From NCBI RefSeq assembly GCF_003067705.1, contig NZ_QANL01000001.1, forward strand, positions 1,054,001 through 1,118,000: a stretch of DNA of 64,000 bases. Reading direction: 5' to 3'. A program made the translations under genes and the position numbers. Every line of letters starts with the position of its first letter. Within the stretch, counting starts at the first letter, position 1. Shown here one piece after another: positions 7,653 to 15,377 of the stretch. The notes under the pieces are model-generated. The model was given only the letters and a program-made list of their open reading frames with translations. It was not told where the DNA came from and did no database searches. Source of the DNA: Planctomonas deserti. GTDB lineage: Bacteria; Actinomycetota; Actinomycetes; Actinomycetales; Microbacteriaceae.

Positions 7653-8984
7653 TCAGCCGTTGTCGAGATCCGTCTGGAGCAGCGACATGAAGTCCTCGGG
7701 CGTGATCTGACCCGTTACGAGGAGTGCCGCGTTCTTCGAGGAGTCCTGACCGGCCTTGGCGTTGAACAGCGCCTCGAACCAGAGGACGCTCGTCTCGCTG
7801 CCGGCGATCCGCTCCTGCACGTCCTGGGTCAGCGTGGGCAGACCCTCGACGGGCTCCTTGGCCTTGAAGCCGGAGATGCTGCCGCTCTGCTCGAGCGCGA
7901 CCTGGCCGTAGTTCTCGGTGATGCACTTCAGCCAGTCGCCGACCTTGGGCGTGTAGGTGGCCGCGCCGAACGTCTGCGGGAGGCCGACGTTGGCCGGGTA
8001 CTGGTCGATGCTGCCCTCGCCGCCCTCGACCGCGGGGAACGGCATGAAGCCGATGTTGTCGATCCCGACCTTGTTCTTCTCGGGGTCGTTCGCGCTCTGC
8101 AGGAACCAGGTGCCCATGTACATCATCGCGGCGTTCCCGGTCAGGATCTCGTTGTAGGAGCTGTCGATGTCGAGCGACGCGATGTTCTCGCCGAAGTAGC
8201 CGTTGGCGCCGAGGTCCGCGACGGCCTGCGCGGCCTCCACGTACTCCGGGTCGGTGAGCTTGGCGTCGCCGTCGGCGACCTTCTGCAGCGCGTCCGGGCC
8301 GAGGGAGCGGAACAGGTAACTGCTGATGAGGCGCGTGATGGGCCAGCCCTGCTCGCCCGACGCGGTGAACGGGGTGACGCCAGCCGCCTTGAACTTCTCC
8401 GCGGCGGCGACGAGCTCGTCCCAGGTCTGAGGCTCCGAAATGCCCTGCTCGGCGAACATCGCCTTGTTGTAGAAGATGCCCTCGATGTTGAACTGGAACG
8501 GCAGGAAGTCGAAGGCGCCGCCGTACAGGTTCTCGATCGTCGAGATGGCCGCGGGCTCGATCATGTCGAGCACGCCCAGCTCCTCGAGCTCCTTCTCGAA
8601 GTCAAGCAGCTTGCCCGCCTTCCACAGCTTGGCGCCCTCGGCGGGCGTGCCGGCGGCGGCGAACATCACGGGCAGCGCGTCCTGGCTCGCGAGCAGCTGG
8701 ATCTGGCCGTCGAGGTCCGCCTGCGGGATCGAGCTGACCTCGAGCGGGAGGGCCTCGTTGGCGTCGGCGCACTGGTCGCCCGCAAGCTCCTCGAGCACGG
8801 GCTCGATGTTCGTGTTCTCCGCGTTCTTGAGGTACGTCAGCTTGTCCGGCTCCTGGGTGCCGGTCTCGGCCGCACCGCCGCCGCCACCTCCGCCGCAGCC
8901 GGTGAGCAGGAGCGCGGACGCGCCGAGCAGGGCGATGGCGCCCGTGACGGGCCGGATGCGGCCTCGCTTGAATGCTGTGGTCAC
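7653..8984 (-). CDS. Extracellular sugar-binding lipoprotein of an ABC importer
   Basis: A 443-residue family-1 solute-binding protein. The N-terminus has arginines, a hydrophobic segment and the lipobox LLLTGC with the lipidated cysteine at C30, followed by a glycine run, so the mature protein is membrane-anchored outside the cell. Translation starts at GTG 8984, seven to eight bases after an AAGGAGGAAA ribosome-binding site. It is the first gene of the importer operon, under the TTGACA/TAGTCT promoter at 9030-9058. The sugar cannot be deduced from the sequence. Confidence 0.93.
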   Translation of the reverse strand: MTTAFKRGRIRPVTGAIALLGASALLLTGCGGGGGGGAAETGTQEPDKLTYLKNAENTNIEPVLEELAGDQCADANEALPLEVSSIPQADLDGQIQLLASQDALPVMFAAAGTPAEGAKLWKAGKLLDFEKELEELGVLDMIEPAAISTIENLYGGAFDFLPFQFNIEGIFYNKAMFAEQGISEPQTWDELVAAAEKFKAAGVTPFTASGEQGWPITRLISSYLFRSLGPDALQKVADGDAKLTDPEYVEAAQAVADLGANGYFGENIASLDIDSSYNEILTGNAAMMYMGTWFLQSANDPEKNKVGIDNIGFMPFPAVEGGEGSIDQYPANVGLPQTFGAATYTPKVGDWLKCITENYGQVALEQSGSISGFKAKEPVEGLPTLTQDVQERIAGSETSVLWFEALFNAKAGQDSSKNAALLVTGQITPEDFMSLLQTDLDNG

Positions 8985-9011
8985 ATTTCCTCCTTGAAAG
9001 TGAGCGCCCCG

Positions 9012-9025
9012 TTGAGACGTTTCAA
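9012..9025. promoter_or_regulatory. LacI-type operator over the importer transcription start
   Basis: TTGAGACGTTTCAA is a 14-bp palindrome with one mismatched pair. It begins five bases downstream of the -10 hexamer (minus strand), so it covers the expected transcription start. It is identical at 13 of 14 bases to the operator at 4337-4350. Confidence 0.7.
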
Positions 9026-9029
9026 ACGG

Positions 9030-9058
9030 AGACTAGCCAGGGGCATCCGGGGTGTCAA
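9030..9058 (-). promoter_or_regulatory. Promoter of the sugar-importer operon
   Basis: On the minus strand a consensus -35 TTGACA (9053-9058) is followed by a 17-bp spacer and a -10 TAGTCT (9030-9035). It points into the binding-protein gene and is overlapped downstream by the LacI-type operator. Confidence 0.75.
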
Positions 9059-9101
9059 GCGCCCCGGGGCGCACTCCCGGCGAGCCGATGCGCGGCCGTT
9101 A

Positions 9102-9113
9102 TGAAACGATGCA
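9102..9113. promoter_or_regulatory. Possible auxiliary LacI-type operator
   Basis: TGAAACGATGCA keeps the TGA-x-ACG-x-T-x-CA pattern of the main operator and lies about 90 bp upstream of it, a distance compatible with repression by looping. The palindrome is imperfect, four of six pairs. Confidence 0.35.
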
Positions 9114-9172
9114 AAAGGCGCGACCGCGCTACGCCGTGATTGCGGGGTGCTGGAGGCGCACCGGAGGAGCGC

Positions 9173-10048
9173 TCAGCGGGTGGGGCGCTGCGCCTGCCGT
9201 GCGGTCACGCGGATGCGATACAGGCTGCTGGAGGCCGTGATGTAGAGGTCCTGGCCGTCGTCGCCGCCGAAGCAGAGGTTCGAGACGCGCTCGGGGACGG
9301 GGATCCGGCCGACCATGGCGCCGTCGGTGTCGAACACCTGGACGGCGTCGCCGCTCGAGGTCCACACGCGGCCGGATTCGTCGACCCGGAAGCCGTCCGG
9401 CGCGCCGGGGGAGATGACGGCGAAGAGCCGGCCGTTGCTGCAGTGCCCGTCGACCACGTCGTAGACGCGGATCCAGTGCTCGTCCTCGTTCGTGTCGGAG
9501 ACGTAGAGCAGGCTCTCGTCGGGCGAGAACGCGAGCCCGTTGGGGTGCACCATGTCCGTGACGACGGGACGCACCTCGCCGGTGGCCTCGTCGAAGCGGA
9601 AGACGTAGCAGCCGTCGTACTCCTGGGGAGCGGCGTGGCCCTCGCGGTCGGAGAGGATGCCGTAGGGCGGATCCGTGAACCAGATCGAGCCGTCCGACGC
9701 CACGACGATGTCGTTCGGCGAATTGAACCGGCCGCCCTCCCAGGCGCCGGCGAGCGTCACGGGCTGCCCGTCGACCTCGCGCTCGATGGTGCGCCGGCCG
9801 TGACAGCACTGCACGACGGCGCCGTTGAGGTCCAGGGTGCGGCCGTTCGTGAACTCGACGCCCTCGCGGTGGACGCGGGTCTCGCCGGTGGCGGAATCGA
9901 ATTCGAGGATCCGATCGTTCGGGATGTCGCTCCAGCGCACGCTGCTGGTCGCGGGCAGCCAGAGCGGGCCCTCGGCCCACTCCGTGCCGGTGTAAAGCTG
10001 CTCGAGCATCGCATCCGGCGGGGTAAGTTCGGTCACGGCGACAAGCAT
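9173..10048 (-). CDS. SMP-30/gluconolactonase family protein
   Basis: A 291-residue six-bladed beta-propeller of the SMP-30/gluconolaconase/LRE family. Candidate metal ligands are the glutamate of TEWAEGPLWLP near the N-terminus, the Asn/Asp of NSPNDIVV and the HPNGLAFSPD segment. Members hydrolyse aldonolactones to aldonic acids in the cytoplasm, which would follow oxidation by the nearby AKR or SDR. The start is uncertain: ATG at 10048 lacks a clear ribosome-binding site, and an internal ATG (MLEQLY) is an alternative. The gene is divergent from the LacI gene with only 24 bp between, so one or both transcripts may be leaderless. Confidence 0.82.
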   Translation of the reverse strand: MLVAVTELTPPDAMLEQLYTGTEWAEGPLWLPATSSVRWSDIPNDRILEFDSATGETRVHREGVEFTNGRTLDLNGAVVQCCHGRRTIEREVDGQPVTLAGAWEGGRFNSPNDIVVASDGSIWFTDPPYGILSDREGHAAPQEYDGCYVFRFDEATGEVRPVVTDMVHPNGLAFSPDESLLYVSDTNEDEHWIRVYDVVDGHCSNGRLFAVISPGAPDGFRVDESGRVWTSSGDAVQVFDTDGAMVGRIPVPERVSNLCFGGDDGQDLYITASSSLYRIRVTARQAQRPTR

Positions 10049-10072
10049 GACAGACAGGGGTCGGTGAGCTAA

Positions 10073-11101
10073 GTGGCGGTGAGCGTTCGGGACGTGGCGT
10101 CGCTGGCGGGCGTGTCCGTCGGCACCGTGTCCAACGTGCTCAACCGGCCGGACCGGGTGTCGCCCGAGACGGCCGCGCGGGTGCAGGACGCGATCGCGCG
10201 GCTCGGCTTCGTGCGCAACGACGTCGCCCGGCAGCTCCGCATGGGGCGCAGCCGCAGCATCGGCCTCGTGGTGCTCGATGTGCGCAACCCGTTCTTCACG
10301 GACCTCGCCCGCGGCGTCGAGCAGCGGGCGGCCGAGGATGGCTACACCGTGCTGCTCGCCAACAGCGACGAGGACAGCGAGCGGGAGGCCGCCCACCTCG
10401 ACATGTTCGAGGAGCAGCGGGTGCGCGGGGTGCTCATCTCGCCGCTGGCCGACGCGCTTCCCCGTCTTGCCCGGCTGCGCAAGCACGGCATCCCGACCGT
10501 GCTCGTGGATCGGATGACCGACGACTCCGACTTCTCCTCGGTGTCCGTCGACGACGTGGCGGGCGGCCGGCTGGCCGTGACCCACCTGGCCGAGACCGGC
10601 CGCCGGCGCATCGCGTTCGTGGGCGGGCCCTTCACCATCCGCCAGGTCGCGGACCGACTGGCCGGCGCCCGCGAGGCGGCGTCCCGATTCCCCGGCGTCA
10701 CCCTCGAGGTGATCCCGACGCGGTCGCTCACCGTGCTCGACGGCCGCGCGGCGGGCGAGCTCGTGCGCGATCGTGCGCCCGCCGACCGGCCCGACGCGAT
10801 CTTCGCGGCGAACGACCTCCTCGCGGTGGGCGCGCTGCAGGCGCTCGTGATGGCGGGCACCGTGCGCGTGCCGGAGGACATCGCGCTCATCGGCTACGAC
10901 GACATCGACTTCGCGAGCGCCACGGTCGTGCCGCTCTCGTCCGTGCGCCAGCCGAGCGGGATGATCGGCTATCGCGCCCTCGACCTGCTGCTCGGCGAGG
11001 AGGCCGAGGGCCCGGTAGACGCGGGCGTAGACGCGACCCGGGAGCAGGTCGTGTTCCAGCCCGAGCTCGTCGTGCGGCAGTCCACGGCTCCTACGTCCTG
11101 A
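10073..11101 (+). CDS. LacI-family transcriptional regulator A
   Basis: A 342-residue repressor. Residues 4-50 form the LacI helix-turn-helix and hinge (VRDVASLAGVSVGTVSNVLN), followed by a periplasmic-binding-like effector domain ending in VVRQSTAPTS. It is divergent from the SMP-30 gene and immediately upstream of a second LacI regulator of similar sequence. One of the two is the best candidate to bind the TTGAnACGTTTCAA operators of this island. The start is GTG at 10073 with little leader sequence. Confidence 0.92.
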   Translation: MAVSVRDVASLAGVSVGTVSNVLNRPDRVSPETAARVQDAIARLGFVRNDVARQLRMGRSRSIGLVVLDVRNPFFTDLARGVEQRAAEDGYTVLLANSDEDSEREAAHLDMFEEQRVRGVLISPLADALPRLARLRKHGIPTVLVDRMTDDSDFSSVSVDDVAGGRLAVTHLAETGRRRIAFVGGPFTIRQVADRLAGAREAASRFPGVTLEVIPTRSLTVLDGRAAGELVRDRAPADRPDAIFAANDLLAVGALQALVMAGTVRVPEDIALIGYDDIDFASATVVPLSSVRQPSGMIGYRALDLLLGEEAEGPVDAGVDATREQVVFQPELVVRQSTAPTS

Positions 11102-11201
11102 GCGGGCCGGGGGCTCCGGCGCCCGAGCGGGGCGAGCGGCTCCTAGGATTGCCTGATTGCAGGCACGGTCTCGTCGCGGGACGCGACGGGGAAGGACATG
11201 C

Positions 11202-12209
11202 GTGGCCAGGGTCGGGATACGCGAGGTCGCCGCTGCGTCCGGCGTCTCCATCGGCACCGTCTCGCACTACCTGAACCACCCCGCCCGGGTGTCCGCGGAG
11301 AAGGCGCGGCGCATCCAGGAGGCGATGGACCGACTCGGCTTCGTGCGGAACAACGCGGGGCGCCAGCTCCGGCTCGGGCACAGTTCGACCATCGCCTACA
11401 TGGTGCCGAACGTGGGCAACCCGTTCTTCGCCACCATCGCCGAGGGCGTCGAGCAGCGCGCCACGGAGGTCGGGCTGTCGGTGTTCCTGACGAACTCGCG
11501 GCGCGACCGCGAACGCGAGGACTCGTACCTCGCGCTCTTCGAGGAGCAGGGCGTGCGCGGCATGCTCATCGCGTCGTCGCGACCGATCGAGAGCAGGCTC
11601 GCGCCCATCCGGGATCGCGGCACGCCGTCCGTGCTGGTCGGCCGGCGTGCGTCGTCGCCCGAGCAGCCGTCGGTGTCCGTGGACGACGTCCTGGGCGGAT
11701 ATCTCGCGGTGCGCCACCTCATCGAGACCGGACGCCGGCGGATCGCGTACGTCGGCGGACCGCTCCTCGTCTCGCAGGTCGCGGACCGGCTGCAGGGCGC
11801 GAGCAACGCGGTGCGGGAGTTCCCGGGCGTCACCCTGGAGGTGATCGACATTGAGGAGCACGTGATCGCGGAGGGCAGGCGGGTCGCCGAGGAGCTGCTC
11901 ACCCGCGAGCCCTCGGCTCGACCGGACGGGGTGTTCGCCGTCAACGACCTCGTCGCGATCGGCCTGTTGAACGTCCTCGCGGCGCGGGGCGTGCGTATCC
12001 CCGAGGACGTGGCGATCATCGGCTACGACGACACGGAGTACGCGGCGAACTCGCTCGTGCCCCTGTCGTCGGTGCGACCACCCCACGAGGCGTTCGGCAT
12101 GGCGGCCGTCGACCTGCTCCTGGCCGTGATGCCGGGCAGCGAGACGACGCCGCCGCCGGACCCGCGGCTGGTGTTCGACCCCGAGCTGGTCATCCGCGCC
12201 TCCACCTGA
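11202..12209 (+). CDS. LacI-family transcriptional regulator B
   Basis: A 335-residue LacI repressor with the HTH IREVAAASGVSIGTVSHYLN at residues 5-24 and a full effector domain. It is clearly paralogous to regulator A (shared RxQLRxGxS and NPFFxxxAxGVEQRA segments), suggesting a tandem duplication followed by divergence. GTG 11202 is preceded by GGGGAAGGA at 11188-11196; the frame is open to 11157, but that would add a non-family N-terminus. Its target may be the same operators as regulator A or the TGAAxCGATxCA type. Confidence 0.9.
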   Translation: MARVGIREVAAASGVSIGTVSHYLNHPARVSAEKARRIQEAMDRLGFVRNNAGRQLRLGHSSTIAYMVPNVGNPFFATIAEGVEQRATEVGLSVFLTNSRRDREREDSYLALFEEQGVRGMLIASSRPIESRLAPIRDRGTPSVLVGRRASSPEQPSVSVDDVLGGYLAVRHLIETGRRRIAYVGGPLLVSQVADRLQGASNAVREFPGVTLEVIDIEEHVIAEGRRVAEELLTREPSARPDGVFAVNDLVAIGLLNVLAARGVRIPEDVAIIGYDDTEYAANSLVPLSSVRPPHEAFGMAAVDLLLAVMPGSETTPPPDPRLVFDPELVIRAST

Positions 12210-12235
12210 CCCTCGCCGGCTCTCGCCGAAACGCG

Positions 12236-12292
12236 TGAGGTGCCGGAATCGGTCCTCCCTGGGCGGGAAAAGGATCCGAATCCGGCACCTCA
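12236..12292. repeat. 57-bp palindromic element, copy A
   Basis: Arms TGAGGTGCCGGA (12236-12247) and TCCGGCACCTCA (12281-12292) enclose a variable core. It lies between the converging LacI-B and GH2 genes and could also terminate both. Same family as 39101, 39174, 40182 and 42780. Confidence 0.8.
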
Positions 12293-12317
12293 GCGCGGGT
12301 CGCGGGTTGCGGGCGGG

Positions 12318-14798
12318 CTACGCGGTGGCGGGCTCCGGGCGACGCGCGTGCTTCAGCGTGTTCACCGTCTGCAGCACGGGGTGCGCCACGAGTGCGTCCG
12401 TGTCGATGCCGGCGGGACCGGTGACCGTGAAGCGGTGGCTCTCGCCGGGCAGCAGAGTCACGAGCATCTCGTCGACAACCGCATTCGGCGCGAGGCGGTC
12501 GACGTTCAGCACCAGGTCCTTCACCAGCGCGTTCGCGGTCACCTCGACCGTGTAGCCGCCGTCGACAACCTCCACGGACGTCGTGATGTCCAGCTCGGGG
12601 AGCGCGAGCTCCAGGTCCTCGACGAAGTACCAGAAAGCGCGACGGGCGCCCTCGACGGAGGCCACGAGAAGCTCGCTCTCGGGCGAGCCGGCCGAGGTGA
12701 CGGACGCGTCGAGCAGCACCGTCTCGTTCGTGCGCGGCGCGACGTCGATGCGGACGCTCTGCGCGGCGAGCTCGGAGCCGTCGATCGCGACGCGGCGCAC
12801 GGACACCTCGCCGGTCCAGGCGTCGGGGCTGTCGTTGCTCGCGATCAGGGCGAGGCCGCCCTCGCGGGGCTGGATCGTGACGAGACGCGGAGCGTTCAGC
12901 GACCGCAGCGCGTACCAGAGCGGCTTGCGGCGCTTGTCGCCGTCCACGGCGGCCCAGCTCGTGACCGGCCAGCAGTCGTTGAGCTGCCAGATGATCGAAC
13001 CCGCCGTGCGCGGGGAGTACGAGCGGAAGTGCTCGACGCCGTACTGGATGGCGCGCGCCTGGTTGAGCTGCGTCGTGTAGTGCCAGTCGTCGAAGTTCGT
13101 CGGCTCCGGCAGGTGCGGGGCGTAACCGCGCTGCAGCTTGCCGTTGCCGTCCTCCGCCTTCTGGTGCGAGAGCACGCCCTCGGAGTCCGGCGCCATCGGG
13201 GAGTCGTGCACCGACCGGGTCAGGGTGGAGTAGTTCGGCGGGCCCTGGTAACCGAACTCGGACACGAAGCGCGGGATGTCGTCGCGGTAGGTCGTGTAGT
13301 CCTGGCGGTTCCACACCTCCCAGCTGTGCACGGGACCGTGGTTCGGGTCGCGCGGCGTTGCGTAGTTCTCGGGGGAGAACGGGCTGGACGGCAGGTAGGA
13401 GCGTGTCGGGTCGACCTCGGCGAGGATGCTGGGCAGCAGGTCGTCGTAGTAGCCGCGGCCCCAGTCCTCGCCCTCGGCGAGCACGTCCTTCCAGCCCCAG
13501 TAGTAGAAGCCCTCGACGTTCTCGTTGCTGCCGTTCCAGAACACGAGCGACGGGTTGGGCGCGAGGCGGGCGACGTTCTCCCGGGCCTCGGCCGCGACCT
13601 CGCTTCGAAGCTCCTCCGCCTCGGAGTAGGCCGCGCACGCGAAGAGGAAGTCCTGCCAGACGAGGATGCCCTCGCGGTTGCAGATGTCGTACAGGTCGTC
13701 GCTCTCGTAGATGCCGCCGCCCCAGATGCGCAGCATGTTCATGTCGGCGTCGATGGCGTCACGGATGCTGCGCTCGTAGCTCTCGCGCGTGACGCGGGGG
13801 AGGAAGCAGTCGTCGGGGATCCAGTTCGCGCCCTTCACGAACACGTACTGACCGTTGACGGAGAACGAGAAGCTGGTGCCGTACTGGTCCGGAGCCATCG
13901 TGACCTCGACCGTACGGAAGCCGATGTCGTGGCTCCAGCGGTCCACCTCGGCGCCGTTCTGCGACACCGCCACGGACGCGGAGTAGAGCGGCTGCTCGCC
14001 GTAGCCGCGGGGCCACCACAGCTCGGGGTTCTCGACCGCGAGCGTCAGGATCGCGGTGGTCCCCTCGACCTCGGCCTCGACCGTCACGTCCGTGCGGCCG
14101 GGGCCGGACACGCGTGCGGCGATGGTGAGGAGGTCGTCGTTCGTGCGCTCGAGCTCGACGCGCAGCTCGACGCGCCCCGTGCCGTCGGCGTCGACCGTGA
14201 CGAGCGGGACGACCTGCGCGATGCGGGCTATGGACCACCGGTGCAGGTAGATCGGCTTCCAGATGCCGGCCGTCGTGAGCACCGGGCCCCAGTCCCAGCC
14301 GAAGTTGCAGGCCATCTTGCGCAGCGCGTTGTAGGGCAGGGCGTTGCCGACGAAGGGCTTGGCGCCGATGCGCTCCTCGGCCTCGCGGGCGGAGCGCACG
14401 GGGGCGGCGAAGTCGACGGACAGCTCGTTCGAGCCCGCGCGGAGGTTCTGCCGCACGTCCAAGCGGTAGGAGCGGTGCTGGTTGCGGGTGCGGCCGAGCT
14501 CGGCGCCGTTGAGCGCGAGCGTTGCGACGGTGTCGAGGCCCTCGGCGACGAGGTCGACGCGCTCGTGGCCCTCGTCCTCGAAGGCGAAGGTCGTGCGGTA
14601 GCCGAAGTCCGAGTCGCCGATCCACTGCAGGGCGTGCTCGTTGAGGTCGAGGTAGGGGTCGGGGATGAGCCCGGCGGTCAGCAGGTCGGTGTGCACGGTT
14701 CCCGGGACGGTGGCGGGCACCTCGGCGGGGAGGTCGGCCGGCACGGGCCCTCCCAGCGCTTGCAGGGTCCAGCCTTCGTGCAGCAGGGTACGGCTCAT
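12318..14798 (-). CDS. Glycoside hydrolase family 2, beta-mannosidase-like
   Basis: An 826-residue GH2 enzyme, close to the usual beta-mannosidase length. It has an N-terminal jelly-roll region, RKMACNFGWDWGP characteristic of beta-mannosidases, the acid/base glutamate in FWNGSNENVEGF, and the probable nucleophile in FVSEFGYQGP. No signal peptide is seen, so it acts in the cytoplasm on imported manno-oligosaccharides. The start at 14798 follows a CGGAGAAAC ribosome-binding site; the open frame upstream runs into repeat DNA and is not real. It stands alone, convergent with LacI-B. Confidence 0.88.
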   Translation of the reverse strand: MSRTLLHEGWTLQALGGPVPADLPAEVPATVPGTVHTDLLTAGLIPDPYLDLNEHALQWIGDSDFGYRTTFAFEDEGHERVDLVAEGLDTVATLALNGAELGRTRNQHRSYRLDVRQNLRAGSNELSVDFAAPVRSAREAEERIGAKPFVGNALPYNALRKMACNFGWDWGPVLTTAGIWKPIYLHRWSIARIAQVVPLVTVDADGTGRVELRVELERTNDDLLTIAARVSGPGRTDVTVEAEVEGTTAILTLAVENPELWWPRGYGEQPLYSASVAVSQNGAEVDRWSHDIGFRTVEVTMAPDQYGTSFSFSVNGQYVFVKGANWIPDDCFLPRVTRESYERSIRDAIDADMNMLRIWGGGIYESDDLYDICNREGILVWQDFLFACAAYSEAEELRSEVAAEARENVARLAPNPSLVFWNGSNENVEGFYYWGWKDVLAEGEDWGRGYYDDLLPSILAEVDPTRSYLPSSPFSPENYATPRDPNHGPVHSWEVWNRQDYTTYRDDIPRFVSEFGYQGPPNYSTLTRSVHDSPMAPDSEGVLSHQKAEDGNGKLQRGYAPHLPEPTNFDDWHYTTQLNQARAIQYGVEHFRSYSPRTAGSIIWQLNDCWPVTSWAAVDGDKRRKPLWYALRSLNAPRLVTIQPREGGLALIASNDSPDAWTGEVSVRRVAIDGSELAAQSVRIDVAPRTNETVLLDASVTSAGSPESELLVASVEGARRAFWYFVEDLELALPELDITTSVEVVDGGYTVEVTANALVKDLVLNVDRLAPNAVVDEMLVTLLPGESHRFTVTGPAGIDTDALVAHPVLQTVNTLKHARRPEPATA

Positions 14799-14974
14799 GT
14801 GTTTCTCCGAACGGTAGGGGATCTCGCGGCGGCAGTGGCGCGGACCGACGGCAGCCGTGATCGGAAGGGGCCACGCTGCCTTGTCGGTACTTTCTACATC
14901 TGCTTGACTAAGTATCGCCGCTGCTGCGGTTGAGCGCAATCGAAGGAGAACCCGGCGCCGGGTCGAGCGTCGGT

Positions 14975-15336
14975 TGCGTCGCGTCCCTTCGACGGGCTCA
15001 GGGACCGTAGGGGTGCCGTCCATCGGCGCTGGCCGTTCCCGAGAGCTCCGCGAGCAGCGACGGAATGCGGGTGGTGCGGTTGTCGAGATCCGCGATTGTT
15101 CCGCACACGGTCGCTGAGCTTGTTGAAGCGACGTGAGGTGATGTCGCGTCCCTTCGACGGGCTCAGGGACCGCAGGGGTGCCGTCGACGGGCGTCGCGCG
15201 TCTCCGAGAGCTTCGCGGGCAGCGATGGGATGCGGGTGGTGTGGTTGTCGAGATTCGCGATCGTTCCGTACACGGTCGCTGAGCTTGTCGAAGCGACGTG
15301 AGGTGCGTCGCGTCCCTTCGACAGGCTCAGGGACCG
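14975..15336. repeat. Tandem array of ~165-bp units carrying two palindrome types
   Basis: This gene-free stretch holds two full copies and the start of a third copy of a diverged ~165-bp unit. Each unit carries a G-type palindrome reading leftward (14982-15007, 15147-15172, 15311-15336) and a C-type palindrome reading rightward (15108-15132, 15273-15298). Short frames through it encode only repeat-derived peptides. The rest of the gap, 14799-14974, shows only an AT-richer patch near 14888-14915 that may belong to the GH2 promoter. Confidence 0.85.
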
Positions 15337-15377
15337 CCGGGTCGGCTTCTCTGCGACATGTCCAGGTCGAAGCATGG

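Noticed and set aside
8860-8895. Frameshift-prone glycine run (GGGGGGG) after the lipobox of the sugar-binding protein
   Set aside because: The codons are mixed, the frame is intact on both sides, and such linkers are normal in actinobacterial lipoproteins.
14888-14915. A ROK-type operator upstream of the GH2 gene resembling that at 32776-32801
   Set aside because: Only a loose TTGACT/AAGTA similarity is seen and the palindrome is not conserved.
15096-15375. Short frames in the palindrome arrays encoding SLSKGR, FDKLRDR or TGSGTV peptides (also at 37553-37789 and 53560-53835)
   Set aside because: These peptides are translations of the palindromes themselves and recur wherever a copy lies, so they are not genes.
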